From Motacilla alba alba (Eukaryota > Chordata > Aves > Passeriformes > Motacillidae): a stretch of DNA of 64,000 nt. The position numbers were made by a program, and so were the translations under genes. The stretch covers positions 79,175,801 through 79,239,800 of the forward strand of contig NC_052017.1 of assembly GCF_015832195.1 (NCBI RefSeq), read 5' to 3'. Positions 37,374 through 50,000 of this stretch are shown one piece after another (positions within the stretch are counted from its first letter, which is position 1; each line of letters begins with the position of its first letter). A model generated the notes under the pieces. The model was not told the origin of the DNA. It did not search any database and worked only from the letters and a program-made list of their open reading frames with translations.

Positions 37374-38142
37374 TGTGGGATAGGGGTGTGCAGGTTTTTA
37401 TCAGAAGAGACTGGGAGCTGACCCTTTGTCAGAAACAGCCAATTCCAGCTGGTTCCAAACCAGACCCACCACCATCCAAAATCTGAGCTCACCAGCATCT
37501 CCAGCATAGCCTCTGTGATCATGTATTTAGGAAAGGGTAAAAAATGCTACAAAGCTGCTGTGACAGAGAGAGGAATAAGGAAAATGAAGCAGCCCTGCAG
37601 ACATCAAGGTGAGAGAAGGTAGAGGAGAGGAAGTGTTCCAGGAACTTGAACAGAGATTTCCTGATAACTCCTGAAGTTGTGGTGAAGATGTTTCCCAGAA
37701 GTTCACAGAGATAGCTACTGAAGAAAATACCACTCTGCCTCCAGTGGAGAGACCATGCTGGAGCAGGTGGATATGTCCTGAAGGAAGCTGCAGGCCATGG
37801 AGATCCCACGCAGGAGCAAACTTCTGGCAGGACCTGCAGTTAGTGGAGCAGAGCCCACACACAGCTTTCCTGTCACAATCTGCAGCATGTGGGGGACCAG
37901 TGCTGCAGCCATTCTTGGACAACTGTACCACGTGGAAAGACTCGATTTTTAATTAGAAATAAATTAATCTTCCCCAAAACCAACCAATATGTTTTACCTC
38001 TGAGAGTAATTGTTGAACGATTTCTCTGTCCTTATCTTAAAATATGATCTTCTTCATTTATTTTCTTTCAGTTTTCTGCTGAGGAAGGAGGTGAGGCAAC
38101 AGCTTGGTGAGCATCAGGCAGTCAGCCAAGGTTAACTGATCA
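37374..38142 (+). mobile_element. avian ERVL-like solo LTR
   Basis: A plus-strand LTR of about 0.77 kb that I recognise from bird genomes. Blocks in order are 'ccctttgtcagaaacagcc' (about 37422-37441), 'caattccagctggttccaaac' (about 37440-37460), 'taaaaaatgctacaaagctgctg' (about 37538-37560), a G+C-rich centre of degenerate repeats (about 37735-37925), an AATAAA signal (37958-37963), and a 3' part with 'tttctgctgaggaagg' (about 38073) and 'cagtcagccaaggtt'. The ends have decayed and no target duplication could be fixed, so the limits are approximate. No internal coding region is adjacent. The four overlapping frames at 37519-37956 are shadows of this repeat, not genes. Confidence 0.88.
37735..37925 (+). 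repeat. degenerate internal repeats within the LTR
   Basis: A motif of roughly 30-45 bases, with a core like 'CTGCAG-ccatGGAGA-CCAC/CACGC-tGGAGCA', recurs about four times. Examples are near 37745-37768, 37789-37818, 37835-37855 and 37900-37935. Copies have diverged strongly. Similar serial units are a known peculiarity of this bird LTR group and explain the local G+C peak. Confidence 0.7.
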
Positions 38143-41100
38143 AAGGTTTATATGGGAGAAGAAAAGTGAACAATTATTTCCTACCAAAAATGTATGTAAG
38201 ATTTGTATTTTGCATTTGCTCCGTTCATGTTAGCACATCTTTCTGAAGACCTAGTTGTGCTGTAAATGGATAATATTGCATCTTTACAGTCTTTTACATT
38301 ATTCTTTTCATATTTATTTCAGTATTGGTTTGTTTCATTCTTAAATCCTTACTCTTTCCATTAGAACTCTATAAATTATTTTCATTAATCACGCATTTGT
38401 AAGCTTCAATAATGCAGTATGTATGACAGAAGAAGCCCTTTCTTAATAGATGAAAAATTAATCTCTTGATCACTAGATTTGAATACTGTATATTCTTTGT
38501 CAGATTATGTTCTGGGTTTCAGTCTTCCTTATTTTTCTTTCTGTACTCTCCAATCTCACCCAGATAGAATGTGTTTCATAATCATTATTATTTCCATCTT
38601 GCCTAAGGAGTTGAAACATCAGTTCTACAACTGCTCACTCCCACAACGATCTATTCTCTGATGAAGAATTGCTTTTGTTGACTCATACCCCTGCATTTCA
38701 TTCCACATCTGCTCCACAATCCTGGCTTGATACATTCTGCCTCTCCTGACTTTTTTCCTCTTATAAGATTCTCCACACACTTCTGGAGGCACCAGAAGGA
38801 CTCCCCTTCCCCCAAGACAAGACCGTGAACTGCAGGGAGAGCAGGGGAAGCATCTCCTCAGAATGAAAGCAAATTTATAGATCAGGAGAGCTGCCGGTCT
38901 TATCACAGTCCTGTTCCTTCAGTTTACAAGAGCTGCCCTAGGCTACTAAGCTGAAGTTTATTCTGCTTGCCAAAAAGCCTAATCAGATGCCTCCACATTG
39001 TGAGGCAGTAAATTGGGATGGAGAGGTAACCTAAGAAGTAGCCTTTCTCCTTCCCAGCAGCTATTAAAGATTTAATTATTTATTAAAGATTTATTCTGTG
39101 TTTTTTTCCACAGAAATGCAGATTCTCTTTTCAAAATTTGTTCGCAATAACAGAAAGTAACTTATATTAGACCAAAGTGAAAACTGTACTGTTTTTCTAG
39201 GTGACAAATCCTTTTGAGGAATGTTTTATCCTAAGAGAGTGGTGTTTAAAGTAAATACCAGTTGCCTATTAAGATACAAAATCACAGCAAGTAAATACAA
39301 CTTAGGCTTTAATATTCAGTGCTGGCTGCACCACTCTTATAAATCTGTTTAAATATTCAGTCACATTACATGAGAAGTGATCCCTAAGGCAGACAAGGAA
39401 GTGTTGTCTGTTAAACTACTGGATTGTCAGCTGTTTTTCTCAATATTTTTCACTCTGGACTAGTGCCCACCACAATTGAAAAGATTGTAGAAGAGTAGAG
39501 GTATAAGTCAGTTCTGCTACAACCATTTCTAATCCTGCTTACCTCCTGCCTTTTGCTGTCAGAAGTTAGACATTGCAAATGCATTATCTTTAGGTCAGAT
39601 CTTGGGGAAATGTATTTTAAATTTAGTAGCAGTCATGAGGTTGATTTACTGAAAAGGGACTTTGGGATGCTTGGAAGCAATAATAAAGGGCAAGTAAATT
39701 CCAAAAGCTAACTATTAAAATGTGTTCATAAGGAAAAAAAAACTTAGTTGGGGGAGCCATTTTTAATAAAAATATTGCTTGCAGGAAAGAGAATGGTATG
39801 AATTAATGGGAGCTCAGTATGAACTTAACCCTTAAACTGAGATGAAAAAAATCAGAACAGGTAGCTTGTCATATTAGAAGAGACAGTTAATGTGGCCATT
39901 GTGGAGGCATATCCACATCGTACTAATAATTGGTTTTTTGTCAGAAGAAAGACTTGCACTTGCTTCTTATAAAGAGGTGTTATGCTACCTCTAAGGATTT
40001 CAAAGTTATTATAAGAAAACCTGAATTTCCAGAACCCAAAGTATTAAAACTAGTAAAGCTGATTGAGGATTTATGGAAAAAAGCACACAAGTCATAAAAT
40101 TACTTTAAAAATTAATAAATATTCTAACCACAGGCACTGACTTTTCTTTTGAGATTACATAATGCCTTTCTTGATTTTTGCATTTCTATCTCATGATTTG
40201 AAGTGCTACAAATGCAGTATAAATTGGACAGTTGGATGATGGCCTAGGACTAGATGAATGTTTCTGAAGTATTTTTTAATGTCTCTTGCTAAAACTGTCG
40301 GGGTCCCATCAACTCTGCATGTTTTCTTTCTACATGGAAGGTTGATGATCACCAGGAGATACATCTGATTTCTATGATATCAAATCATCTTAGACCCTAG
40401 TTTTTCTTCATGTTCATGGAAATTCATACTGGGATTAGAGCATTTTAAGGCTGTTCAAATACCCTATGTTTACTTAGCATATCCATTTGTGACAAATGGC
40501 TGGATATTAACCAGAAAATCCTCTTTGAGTCAAATGAAATAAGATAAAATACAAGCTCCACAATACAACCTCCACAATAATAATCAAATTTAGAAATCTA
40601 CATTAAGAAAAATATGAGGTAATTAAGAAAAAAAAAAAAAACAGACTACCATGAAACACCATGCTATTCGCTTTAAGACAAAATTATGCTTAGGATGTCT
40701 GTGTTTTGATTCACAAAGGTTTTCACAAATGCCTGGCACTGCAGGCTGTGAACCTCAGATAATATCATTCATTGCTGAAGCATGCTGATTTTACAAACTG
40801 TTTTTTCTTTCTTTTCAAGGTCACCCAGGAGGTCTACTCAAATTTTGTGTTTCACCATCAAAACATATTCCAACCACCAGGAAAACCCTTCATTGGCTTC
40901 TTCTGTTGACAGAGACTAGAGTTTCATATAATCTTTCAGCAACGCACTGTCCAATTCCTGTAATCTAGCTTCATGTGGCAGCACCTCTGACTTTTTCCTT
41001 CATCTTGATGGTTGAGGCTTTACGTGAACTAAACTTTTACACTATTGTTGCTTGCAAAAATTGAGCATGGATTAAGCAATTCAGGACTTTCATTTTATTC

Positions 41101-42159
41101 CTAAAATTAAATGACTGTAGCTGAGGTTTGTAAGTGATAGTCTTCCTTGGACAGATGGACAGCAGCTGTCATTCACGCTAGGAGTTTGTTTACATCTGGA
41201 GCATAAGGTATCATTCTTGTTGATGGGTAATATTTACCTGGGCTTTATAGTCTGAAGGTGTATTTTGTGTACTATACTCAACTTAAAAGAACACATTTGG
41301 AAACAGTGTTTGAGAAGTCTGATGAGTATGAAGTTAATATAAATAAAAGAGGAGAGGAAAATATTCAGATTGCTTTATTTTGGACCTTGCATTTATTTTG
41401 GAAAAATGGAAGAGGGATGTGCAAAAAATTCTTTTATTTTACATATCACACCTTGCAGTTATTGAGGGTCATTTATTCACAGTTATTAAATTAATTCAAA
41501 GAGATTATATTAAAGTCCCTGAAGAAGAACATTAAAAATGGAAGAAAACTGCAGTATGACCTATCACTACAATATTGCAATATAATATTGCAATGATAAA
41601 TATGAATTCATTGCCGCAGAATTATGAAGTGTTCTGATTTATTTCAGCTTAAGGGGTTTGCAAATATTTAAACATTTACATCCATGCACATTGGTTTGAA
41701 CAACAAATTACAGCTGTGGCATCTAAGTACTTTTTTGTGTTGAATTTATAGTTTCACAACATCTGCAATAAAGCTGGGAAGAAAATGAGACTGAGAAAGA
41801 GGAACCATATGTGGGGAAGGGTGTGGTAGAGGAAAAGGGGTGGGTGCTGATGTGGAGGATAAGGCTGGATAAGGAGACAGGAAAGGAAAGCTTACATTTT
41901 CTGTATAGGGAGAAAAGATACAAGAATCTGGCCTAAGTTCTGTTTAGTAATGAGTCCACATGTGAAAAAGTAAGTGTATTTAAGAAATAACATGAAGTAT
42001 ATGCAAAAAGTTGCAGCTGAGCTGAACAGATTATTCTGTTTCTTGATTTTTCAGTTCTACCCTTTGCCACCTCAGACACACCCAAAAATCTGAGAAAAGG
42101 AATGTGAGACATTTCTCTCTAGCCTGGTGGCAGTGCCAATAACATGCTGAGAAAGTCAA
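38143..42159. other. unique sequence, no gene recognised
   Basis: About 4 kb. It contains an A-run at 40628-40641, a splice-acceptor-like pyrimidine tract ending near 40820 and a near-palindromic TTGCAA repeat at 41570-41594. A G+C-richer patch at about 38640-38910 has a 93-codon minus-strand frame but matches nothing I know. Confidence 0.55.
40628..40641. repeat. poly(A) run
   Basis: Fourteen A residues. No retroposed gene or LINE tail precedes it on the plus strand, so I treat it as a simple repeat. Confidence 0.8.
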
Positions 42160-43445
42160 AGAGGTAAATGAAAACAGGAAGCACAGTATCAGCTGAGGAG
42201 TTAACTTACCTTGCTACAAATTGGAGGAGAGTGAGGCTGAAGCATGATGATAAGGCTGGAGTTGTAGATGCCCATCACATCTTCTTCATTAAGTTAACAA
42301 AAAGAGAAATACAGCAGAGCTGTACACAGTTTTTCAAAGGAGATCTACAAGAAAAACAGAAAGCTAGCAGGACCAGACAAAAAAATATTCAGAAGCAGCA
42401 TAGGAATCATATTGGAGCCACAGAGCAAAAGCATGACACATACTAGTAAAGAGCTAAGAAGTGATAAAGAGAAATAGGTAAACAGCAATGTAAAGGAAGA
42501 TAAGAAATTAAGAAAGCATTTAAAAAGAATATATATTTTTTGTACACAACAGAAAGTGGAAGCTTTCCAGAGAATCTTAAGAGGTAACAAAATAACTAAA
42601 ATATAGAAAAAATACCTTAAGTAAACAATGGTTATAACATTTGATTTTTTTTTCCCCATCTGTGTTAACTATGGAGGAGTTTGATGTGTAGAAACAGGGA
42701 CCCTTCTTTACAGAGTGTGTGTCAGAGTTTTGTTTAAAATTGAAGTATTGGCAGAAAAGGTGAATGGATCAAGGAGACGATGTGAACCATAAGAAATCAC
42801 CAGGAGCAGGTGGCTTCTGCCCCAGAGCTGTAAAGGAATTCGAGTGTGAAATAGCCAAACTAAAAAATGTGGTGTGTAAAAAAACGAGTCCTTGTTAAAG
42901 GACAGGAAAGTGGCTCAAACAATGCCAGTTTTAGAAAAAGGACTCCAGTAGATCCACAGATGGATAAAAACTGAAATTAAGGAACATATGGATGCCTATG
43001 AGAAGCCACAAAACTAGTAGTAATTTGAAAATATTAACAGGCATTTAGATAAAGGAGATATGACTACCATTCCTGTGGATTTGCAGGGTTCTTTCATTTA
43101 TGTACCTCACAAAAGGTTTTCCAGAAAACTAAACAGAAGTATGCTTAAGGGTAAAGGCTAATAAAAACTTAGGAAACATAGGACAGGAATAAATGAATAA
43201 CCACATTTGCAGTGAAAGATAATTCAGTGCAGAAAGTCCATAGATATTTATGCTGTGCTCCTTGGAGCTCATCATACTCACATGCATTCTGGAAAAAGGA
43301 AATGACAAAGTTGCTGATTCTGTTAAGCTATTCAGGATTTTAAAGATGATTTCCAGCTGTAAAATCTGCAAAAAAATTACTGGGAGCTGCAGTGAAGCTG
43401 AAAACCAGTGTAGACAACTGCAAATCAAAATCTCTGCCTGAACTA
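42160..43445 (+). mobile_element. old CR1-like LINE, ORF2 region, heavily decayed
   Basis: This is a much more diverged CR1 copy than the bird-type tails, resembling the ancient CR1 lineages shared with turtles and crocodilians. Recognition rests on the 'aaatcaccaggagcaggtggcttctg' block at 42797-42822 (the S-P-G-P-D-G-like start of the RT region), the 'gaatt.gagtgtgaaatagcc' block near 42840, the 'gtacctcacaaaaggttttc' block near 43100 and the 'gtt gct gat tct gtt aag cta ttc' block near 43311. The left limit is uncertain: 42160-42780 is only weakly similar. The end overlaps a gap before the next CR1. Confidence 0.68.
42790..43441 (+). pseudogene. ancient CR1 ORF2 reverse-transcriptase remnant
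   Basis: The RT reading survives only in pieces. In the 63-codon frame at 43250-43441 the catalytic block reads KVADSVKLF where an active enzyme has ADD (second aspartate changed to serine). The 92-codon frame at 42168-42446 lies upstream and is not clearly RT. Many indels separate the pieces, so the element has long been inactive. The assignment is by block order rather than a full alignment. Confidence 0.62.
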
Positions 43446-43602
43446 CCTTCCTTCAAATATCCAAATCCTATCCTGGAGCGGGAATAATGCAGCATGGATT
43501 AGAAAATCTCCTCCCTGATAATCCACCTTCCATACTCTCAAATTCTGAACCCCATACCTCTGCTGTAGCTGTCATAAAATGGCTGTAAAATGAATTTACT
43601 CA

Positions 43603-44004
43603 AGGATTAGAGTGCTGGAGCACTTCTATGATGAAGACAGGGTAGGTGTTGGGGTTGTTTAGCCTCGAGAAGAGAAAGCTCTTAAGACACCTAATAACAC
43701 CTTTCAATACCTAATGGGCACCTAAAAAAATAACTGTTGAGGTCATGTAGTGATGGGACAAGTGGGAATGCCTTTAAACTGAAAGATAGTGGGTTTAGAT
43801 TAAATATTAGGAAGAAATTCTTTACTGTGAGCATGAAGAGGCACTGGAACAGATTGCCCAGAGAAACTTTACCCTATTCCTAGAAGCATTCAAGGCCAGT
43901 CTGAATGGCGCTTTTGATGTGTCCCTAACCATGACACTGGGAGTGGAACTAAGTGACCTTTAAGGTGCCTTCAAGCCCAAACCATTCTATGAATCTATGA
44001 TTCT
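43603..44004 (+). mobile_element. CR1 retrotransposon, 3' fragment
   Basis: Bird-type CR1 tail in sense orientation. It starts at 'ggattagagtgctggag' (43603-43620) and has the 'gttgtttagcctcgagaagagaa' block (43655-43677), the 'aaactgaaagatagtgggtttagatta' block (43776-43802), the 'ggcactggaacagattgcccagag' block (43839-43862) and terminal octamers ATTCTATG-A-ATCTATGATTCT (43983-44004). It lies about 150 bp downstream of the old CR1 but is a separate, younger insertion. Its 5' truncation point is almost the same as in the copy at 36528. Confidence 0.95.
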
Positions 44005-47000
44005 CGGACCTGATCCCTATTCAGGTGGTAGAAAACACATAAACCTTAAAGGAGGAATAAGCACTTATATCAAAGCTTGCCTATGAAAGCATGAGGATCA
44101 TTTGATCTTTTCCTCCCATCCTTCACTCATATCAGTTGCAAATGTGACTCACTTAATTGTGACTGTGCTAATATTTAACCATTATCAGAATAATTTTTAT
44201 GATGACAAAAATGCAAATCTCTGAGAGGTTTTTCCTGGTTTTTTTGTTCTTTAAAGTAGAGAGAATGCACTGGCAAATTACTTCAGTTTATTGATTGGAA
44301 CTCAAAGTCCATGAAAAGACAAAATGCCATGGGAGAGACAGACACAGAAATGACCATCACATATAGCTGTACAGTGAAAAAGTTATACATTGACCATACT
44401 GGTTTTGAGATATATTGTTTTCTGGATAATTTTTTGTATCTATTTTTAAAGCAACATGGAAACTGACAGTGTAAGATATTGATACCAAATGGACTGCTTG
44501 GGTGAAAAAAAAACAACCTGAGAATTTCATTGTAGTTGCCATGCATTTATTAAAAAACATTAGAGTGTTAAATATTCACTGGTTTTCTGACGTGATCTTT
44601 TACCTGATTAAATTTAAAATGAGAGAGAGTCCCTTAAATACAAGTGTATAGGTAGAGGGAGTTAAAAATCAAGTCCTTGCTCAGAATCTCTTTCATCTAT
44701 GTTTCCATTCTGTACTATTCTTAAGCTCCATGAGCTCCACATTTAAGTGTCTGTTCTAAAATTGGAAGAAATTTTGTTGGCTGTTGGCAGAAGACTACAT
44801 GAATAAGAATATCAGTCAAAGCAGACTATAATGCGTGTGTGCATGAAGATAGGTAGGTGTGACTAAAGAAAGTATTTAATACATGCCAAACACATCTTAG
44901 TTTCCACTTCTGACTGCATTTTATTTGAATTAATCGATCATTTCAGTTAGGAAAGTTCAGTGGCTGATATAAAAAAGTTTTCAAGAGAGTGGAGTAAGTA
45001 TACATAAACCTTATTTCTTGAACACCAATTTCAGCCAAGTTTTGTGATGGACTGCTTGGTTCAATATGCAGTTAAGGCCTTTTGTTTGGCTATGGAGAGG
45101 ATGTTGAAACTGCCAGTCATGTTAGGTTGCCCAATTTTCATTACTCTTTTCGAAGCAGTCTGATGGAAATTAAAGGTACAGATAAATTTCCTAATGCTCT
45201 TACTTCCTATGGTGTTAGAGCAAGCTTAAACTCAGTTGGATTAAGAAGATCTATTAATTGTGGAAAAATATTCTGAATCTTCTGAGCTTTTCTATTTCCC
45301 CAAATTCTTTTTTATACAGCTCATTAGTTGTAGAACTCAAAAGACCTGCTACTTCAACAGGTACATCTGCATTGCTGCAGTGTGTGAAGATCATAATCGT
45401 CTATGCAAATTATGACTGTAATCAAGCCAGTAGATCAAGTGCCATATCCAGTAAGCACACATGCACAGAGTGATTCAGTCACACATTGTGGTTTAGTCCT
45501 GTGGCAACAGGAACTTCAGTTAGAAATTATTTTTAAGGATGAAATTAAAATTTATCCTTTCATTCTAACTATGGCATAGCTGTGTCAGTGTTGTGCTTAT
45601 CTTCACCTATAGTGCACTGAAGTAATTAACTTCTTCAGTTAGTAACTTCCCAGTTATTCATATGCATAAATGAGGCAATGGGGTAATTTACACAGTGGAC
45701 TAAAATCAGACAAAGTGATTGAACCCCTAGCTACCTCCATGATGATGTATTTGAGTGGTTGCTACGATCTCTCTGACTGCCCTGGAGATCCATCTCATGC
45801 AGCTCCTGATGTACCTAAACCAATATGCATATTTCACTGAGTAAATTAACATCCTGGGTGGAGAATCTGGCCATCTCACAGACACACATCCCACCCAGAG
45901 GTTCTCAGCTTCTGATGTGGCTATTTGCACCCTACATAGGTCAGAAACTTCTAAGGAGTCAGAAAAAAATTCTCTATAAGTGCAAATAAATGTTCTCTGT
46001 GCAGCTAAGTAGTTAGAAGATGTTCTGTACATTGTTTAAGTAAACTATTAGTAATGAATAATGCATGTTGAGAAGTCTCATAGAATTGTGGGTCAGAGTG
46101 GATAGGAGTTAGGCATTTCAAGGAATCTCACAGATCCAGAAAAAACACCATGAATTTTCTCACACTGTTGTTCCCCACAATATGTTCATGATCTGATTTT
46201 TTTCTAGACAGAAAAACAATTGTAATAAAACAATATAAATTGTTGTTCCTTTCTTAAACATTTTTTTTTAACTGCTTAAATGGTAATTACTTACATTCTG
46301 TATTCTGAAGTACATTTTAAACAGCAGTACCACAGCTTCCACAATAACTAAATCTAGGTACCACAAATTTGAAATGGAAGTTTAGTAATAAATTTAAATA
46401 AAAATATCATTACTATTATACTTTGATAGTTTCCACATTTTAAAGTACCAGTAACACTTTTCAATAGAGAAGTACCACATGCTTTCTTTTGCAGTTCAAG
46501 ATAACAAAAGCTCTTTCAGAGACATTAACCTGAAAGTGTATAATAGATGAGCATTGTACAAGTAAATATGCAAGACAAATGAAGCAGCGCACTAACCCAT
46601 GTCACTTCTACTGATAATTGGTCTATAAATAATCCTGAACAGAACAAATATAGCTTTCCCTTGAATGATTTTTGGTATTTCTGATTAACTCTAAACTGGC
46701 TTTTCTTTTTTGCCAGTCTAGCACCATGAAACAGAAGTGTAACCAGGCAATGTGACATACAACTCAGAATTGAAACACTCTTCATTGAAAAGCAAGAATT
46801 AAGTTCAGGAGATAAGGCAAAACATTGTTATGATTATTAAACTTGTGCAAACTAAAACTTATCTTGCTGGGAAAGAAGTCTGTGATAAAGATTTCACTTT
46901 TAGAGAAGAGCCTAAAGTAATAGCGTACGGATACTTTCTGCTGTTACTTATCCTTTCAAATCCAATTAATAAAGCCATTAGGAGTCATGTCAAAGCAAAC

Positions 47001-50000
47001 AAGGAGGTGGGTCTTCATGCAACATTTAGCAACCTTTCCAAAGGTTGTTATGAAAATAAGAAGATGACATTAGTTCTAAAGAGTCATTTGCAGGAAGAAA
47101 AATCTTATCAGGGCACTGAGTTCATGGCATTTGAAGGGCTGGAAGGTATTAAGAGGAAACATGTTGTACTCTTGCCCAGTTTTTATTCTTTCTGTATCAT
47201 TAGCACATACCTATTCTGCTTATTAGTTTTCTTTTGCACATTGAAAGTACCTAAATCTCTAATATGCACTTAAAGCCCTCCCTGAAAATGAAGTTACTAA
47301 AAGATATTGGAAGGGTGGGGGGAGGAAGGGTTCAAGACCACAAATTTGGTGGGAGTGGGCAACAGAATAAACTGAGAGTCAAGGGCTCAGAAGAGGAGAA
47401 ATGAGGAACGCAGAAGATCACCTGAAAAACAAGGGCACCCCCAGCAGCACCTCTACTCCATAGAAAGAGTCTGAGGAGCTGGCTGGTGGACATAGCTGGA
47501 AGGAAGATTCTGAGGTGGAGGAATCCTTGATCTTACCCATTCCTGTGTAACTTGCTGAAGTGTCTTATGAGTTTATATTGTTGAGCACTGTCTGTTTTCT
47601 GTGTACAACTCAGAACAGCTCCCATTGGGAGAGCACTTACATTAACAAAAGTGTGTGTGTTGACACATTCAACAGTGGGCCTGCAGGCTGAATGAGCTGT
47701 GATGAGAAAGGTGATTTTAGTTGTCTTCACCAAAGCAGGATCTTCTGTCTTAGAAAAGAGAATAAGGAGCAGAGCTCTGAGGCTAAGTAAGGCAGATGTG
47801 TAAATGTTTTCCCTGGTTATGCAGGTACCTATTACAAGTGGTTGATATGCCTAGCCACATATCTTCAGGCCTTTTTGGACTGATTGGGTGTTTTACAGAC
47901 CAGTAAGTAAAAACTGTTCAGTGACTCAGAGAGGGCAATTCATTTTAAGGTACTTCTATGGAAAATATGCGAAATAGGCAAGATAGTAAAAAATATGTAC
48001 CTGGGTATTCCACTGGTGGTAATAAACCTCACTTTAATTTACAACATTGATATTCTTGATCCTAGAATATCATTAGGTCACTACAAAATGCTCCTTTTTA
48101 AGAGGACACTTTTTTAATATTATAACATTCAGACAGTAAAAATACTCATGGATTTTCTTACTTGCTGAACAGACATGCAATAATGAAGTTTGTCATGAAT
48201 GAGACGCATTCTATTTAACATTACTTTTCCTGGTGTCTTATTTTCCTTTTTTTTTTTTTCTTTCTTGATTCATACCAGAAAGCTTAAGAATTGCAATAGA
48301 CTGTAATAATGACACTCTTAAGATTGAAAGCATTGAAAGCTTAGTTCCTTTACTAGTAGAGTAGGAAGGTTTTGTTGTACAAGATCTTCAAACTTAATTT
48401 ATTTTTAGTCATTTTATTCATTTCTTAATTTCTGTTTATTGTTTTGTCAGCCACAAAAACCCAAAACCTACTCACAGTAACACAGGAACATGCTGCTGCT
48501 CATATGGAGGTGTAAGTGCTAGGATAGCATATCTAGTTCAGGAGCAGGGTCCAAACACCATTCTTCTGTGATTCAAGTGGAATAGGACATCCAGTTAGTT
48601 AAAAGCGAATAATTAAACTTGTTGTTGTCATTGTTGTTGTTGATATTGATCTTCGCATTATTTTTACATTGGGGTCAAGGGAACATGGGATTATAGAATT
48701 GAAAGATTTTCTAAAGAAGTGCACTGAAACATATTACAGTGCAATAATAAGGTGTTCAGAAAAAAGCCTCAACTAACATGTTCCTCAAAAAAATCAGAGT
48801 TAATTGTCATACCAAAATTTTTGTCTGGAAATTTTCAACAAAATTGATGAAAAAATTATATTTAAACAATCTTGTAAAACTCTGCTGTTTGCCTAGTTTT
48901 TTATGCATATCTAGCAAGAAGAATTTGCTTTGGTGGGGTTATTTTGTTTTGTTGGGGTTTTTGGCAGATTTAACACTTGCTTATAGACTATTGGAAGTTT
49001 TCTGAAAAGTGTTCATGAAAATGGCATAGAGAACACTTTGTCACTGACTCCCTGCAACCTGGTTTTCATTTAGCAATACCTTTGTCTTGTCCTTTAGTAT
49101 TACACTATACAATATTTTCCAATGTATAAGCCTTGCTTGAGTATCTCCAAATATCATCTACACTCTGACAGAAAAAGCTATTATAAGGATTTTTAGTCTC
49201 AAAATCTAGTTAATAATAATTAGTATTTGGACTAGGCAATTCAGAAATTATATAATTCACGAAATTTTTTTTAAGTAACAACAATACTTAAAAATGCAAT
49301 ACTTCATTCTATTTTATTTTTATAAGTCTTCATCTTGAAGAGAATTGCAGATAACGTAAAATCAGCCCACTTGAACAAGTTCATAAGCAAGGTTGACTGT
49401 ACCAATTACAGATGAGAGACTTGGGCTCTTGATTCTATACTGTTGGAACCACTGAGCATTCAGCATTGTTTCAAGCACCAGGTTTACATTTGCTGTCAAG
49501 CAGCACAATGCAGAGAGAGCTGCTAGAATAATTTAAAATAGAATTCAAAAGTAGAATTAAATGACCCATAATGTACTAAATCTAAAAACACTCAATACGT
49601 ATTCGAACTTTACACCAAAATCAGTGTGGATTTCTTCTTCTTACTATGTAAAGGAAGAATGAACACCCCTCTGCTGCAGATTTTAATCCAGCTTTCGTGG
49701 TGCTAGAGATTTTGCATCAGTCACTGTGCATTTAATTGTCCCAAAATAAACATACATAAACACAAATTTGGATATTACCTGTTGATGTCCATTTTCTCTT
49801 TTTTTCCCATTTTCTGCATCCCTTCTATTATCCAAAGTAAATTACTGACAGATTTCAGTTTAAATATACATTGTACTACACTCCCTGGTCGTTGCTTCCC
49901 TCTTGTTGTTTTTTCCAGTTACTATATCCCATAAAAATCTTGTTTCCTTTTCTTTCTCCTTATGACTAGTTCTCATGGTTTATTAAATTTAACCATAATG

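Noticed and set aside
37519..37956. Overlapping frames of 60-134 codons on both strands
   Set aside because: They lie wholly inside the ERVL-like LTR and result from its G+C-rich internal repeats.
45727..46032. 101-codon minus-strand frame in a slightly G+C-richer patch
   Set aside because: Not recognised as a domain or a repeat; no splice sites that would make a convincing exon.
46076..46140. Possible CR1 tail ('tcatagaattgtgggtcagag')
   Set aside because: Only the first 15 or so bases resemble a CR1 tail and the rest does not follow.
47322..47345. tRNA B-box-like GGGTTCAAGACC
   Set aside because: No A-box at the right distance and no cloverleaf can be drawn.
48686..48715. Possible CR1 tail ('ggattatagaattg')
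   Set aside because: Too short and not continued by CR1 sequence.
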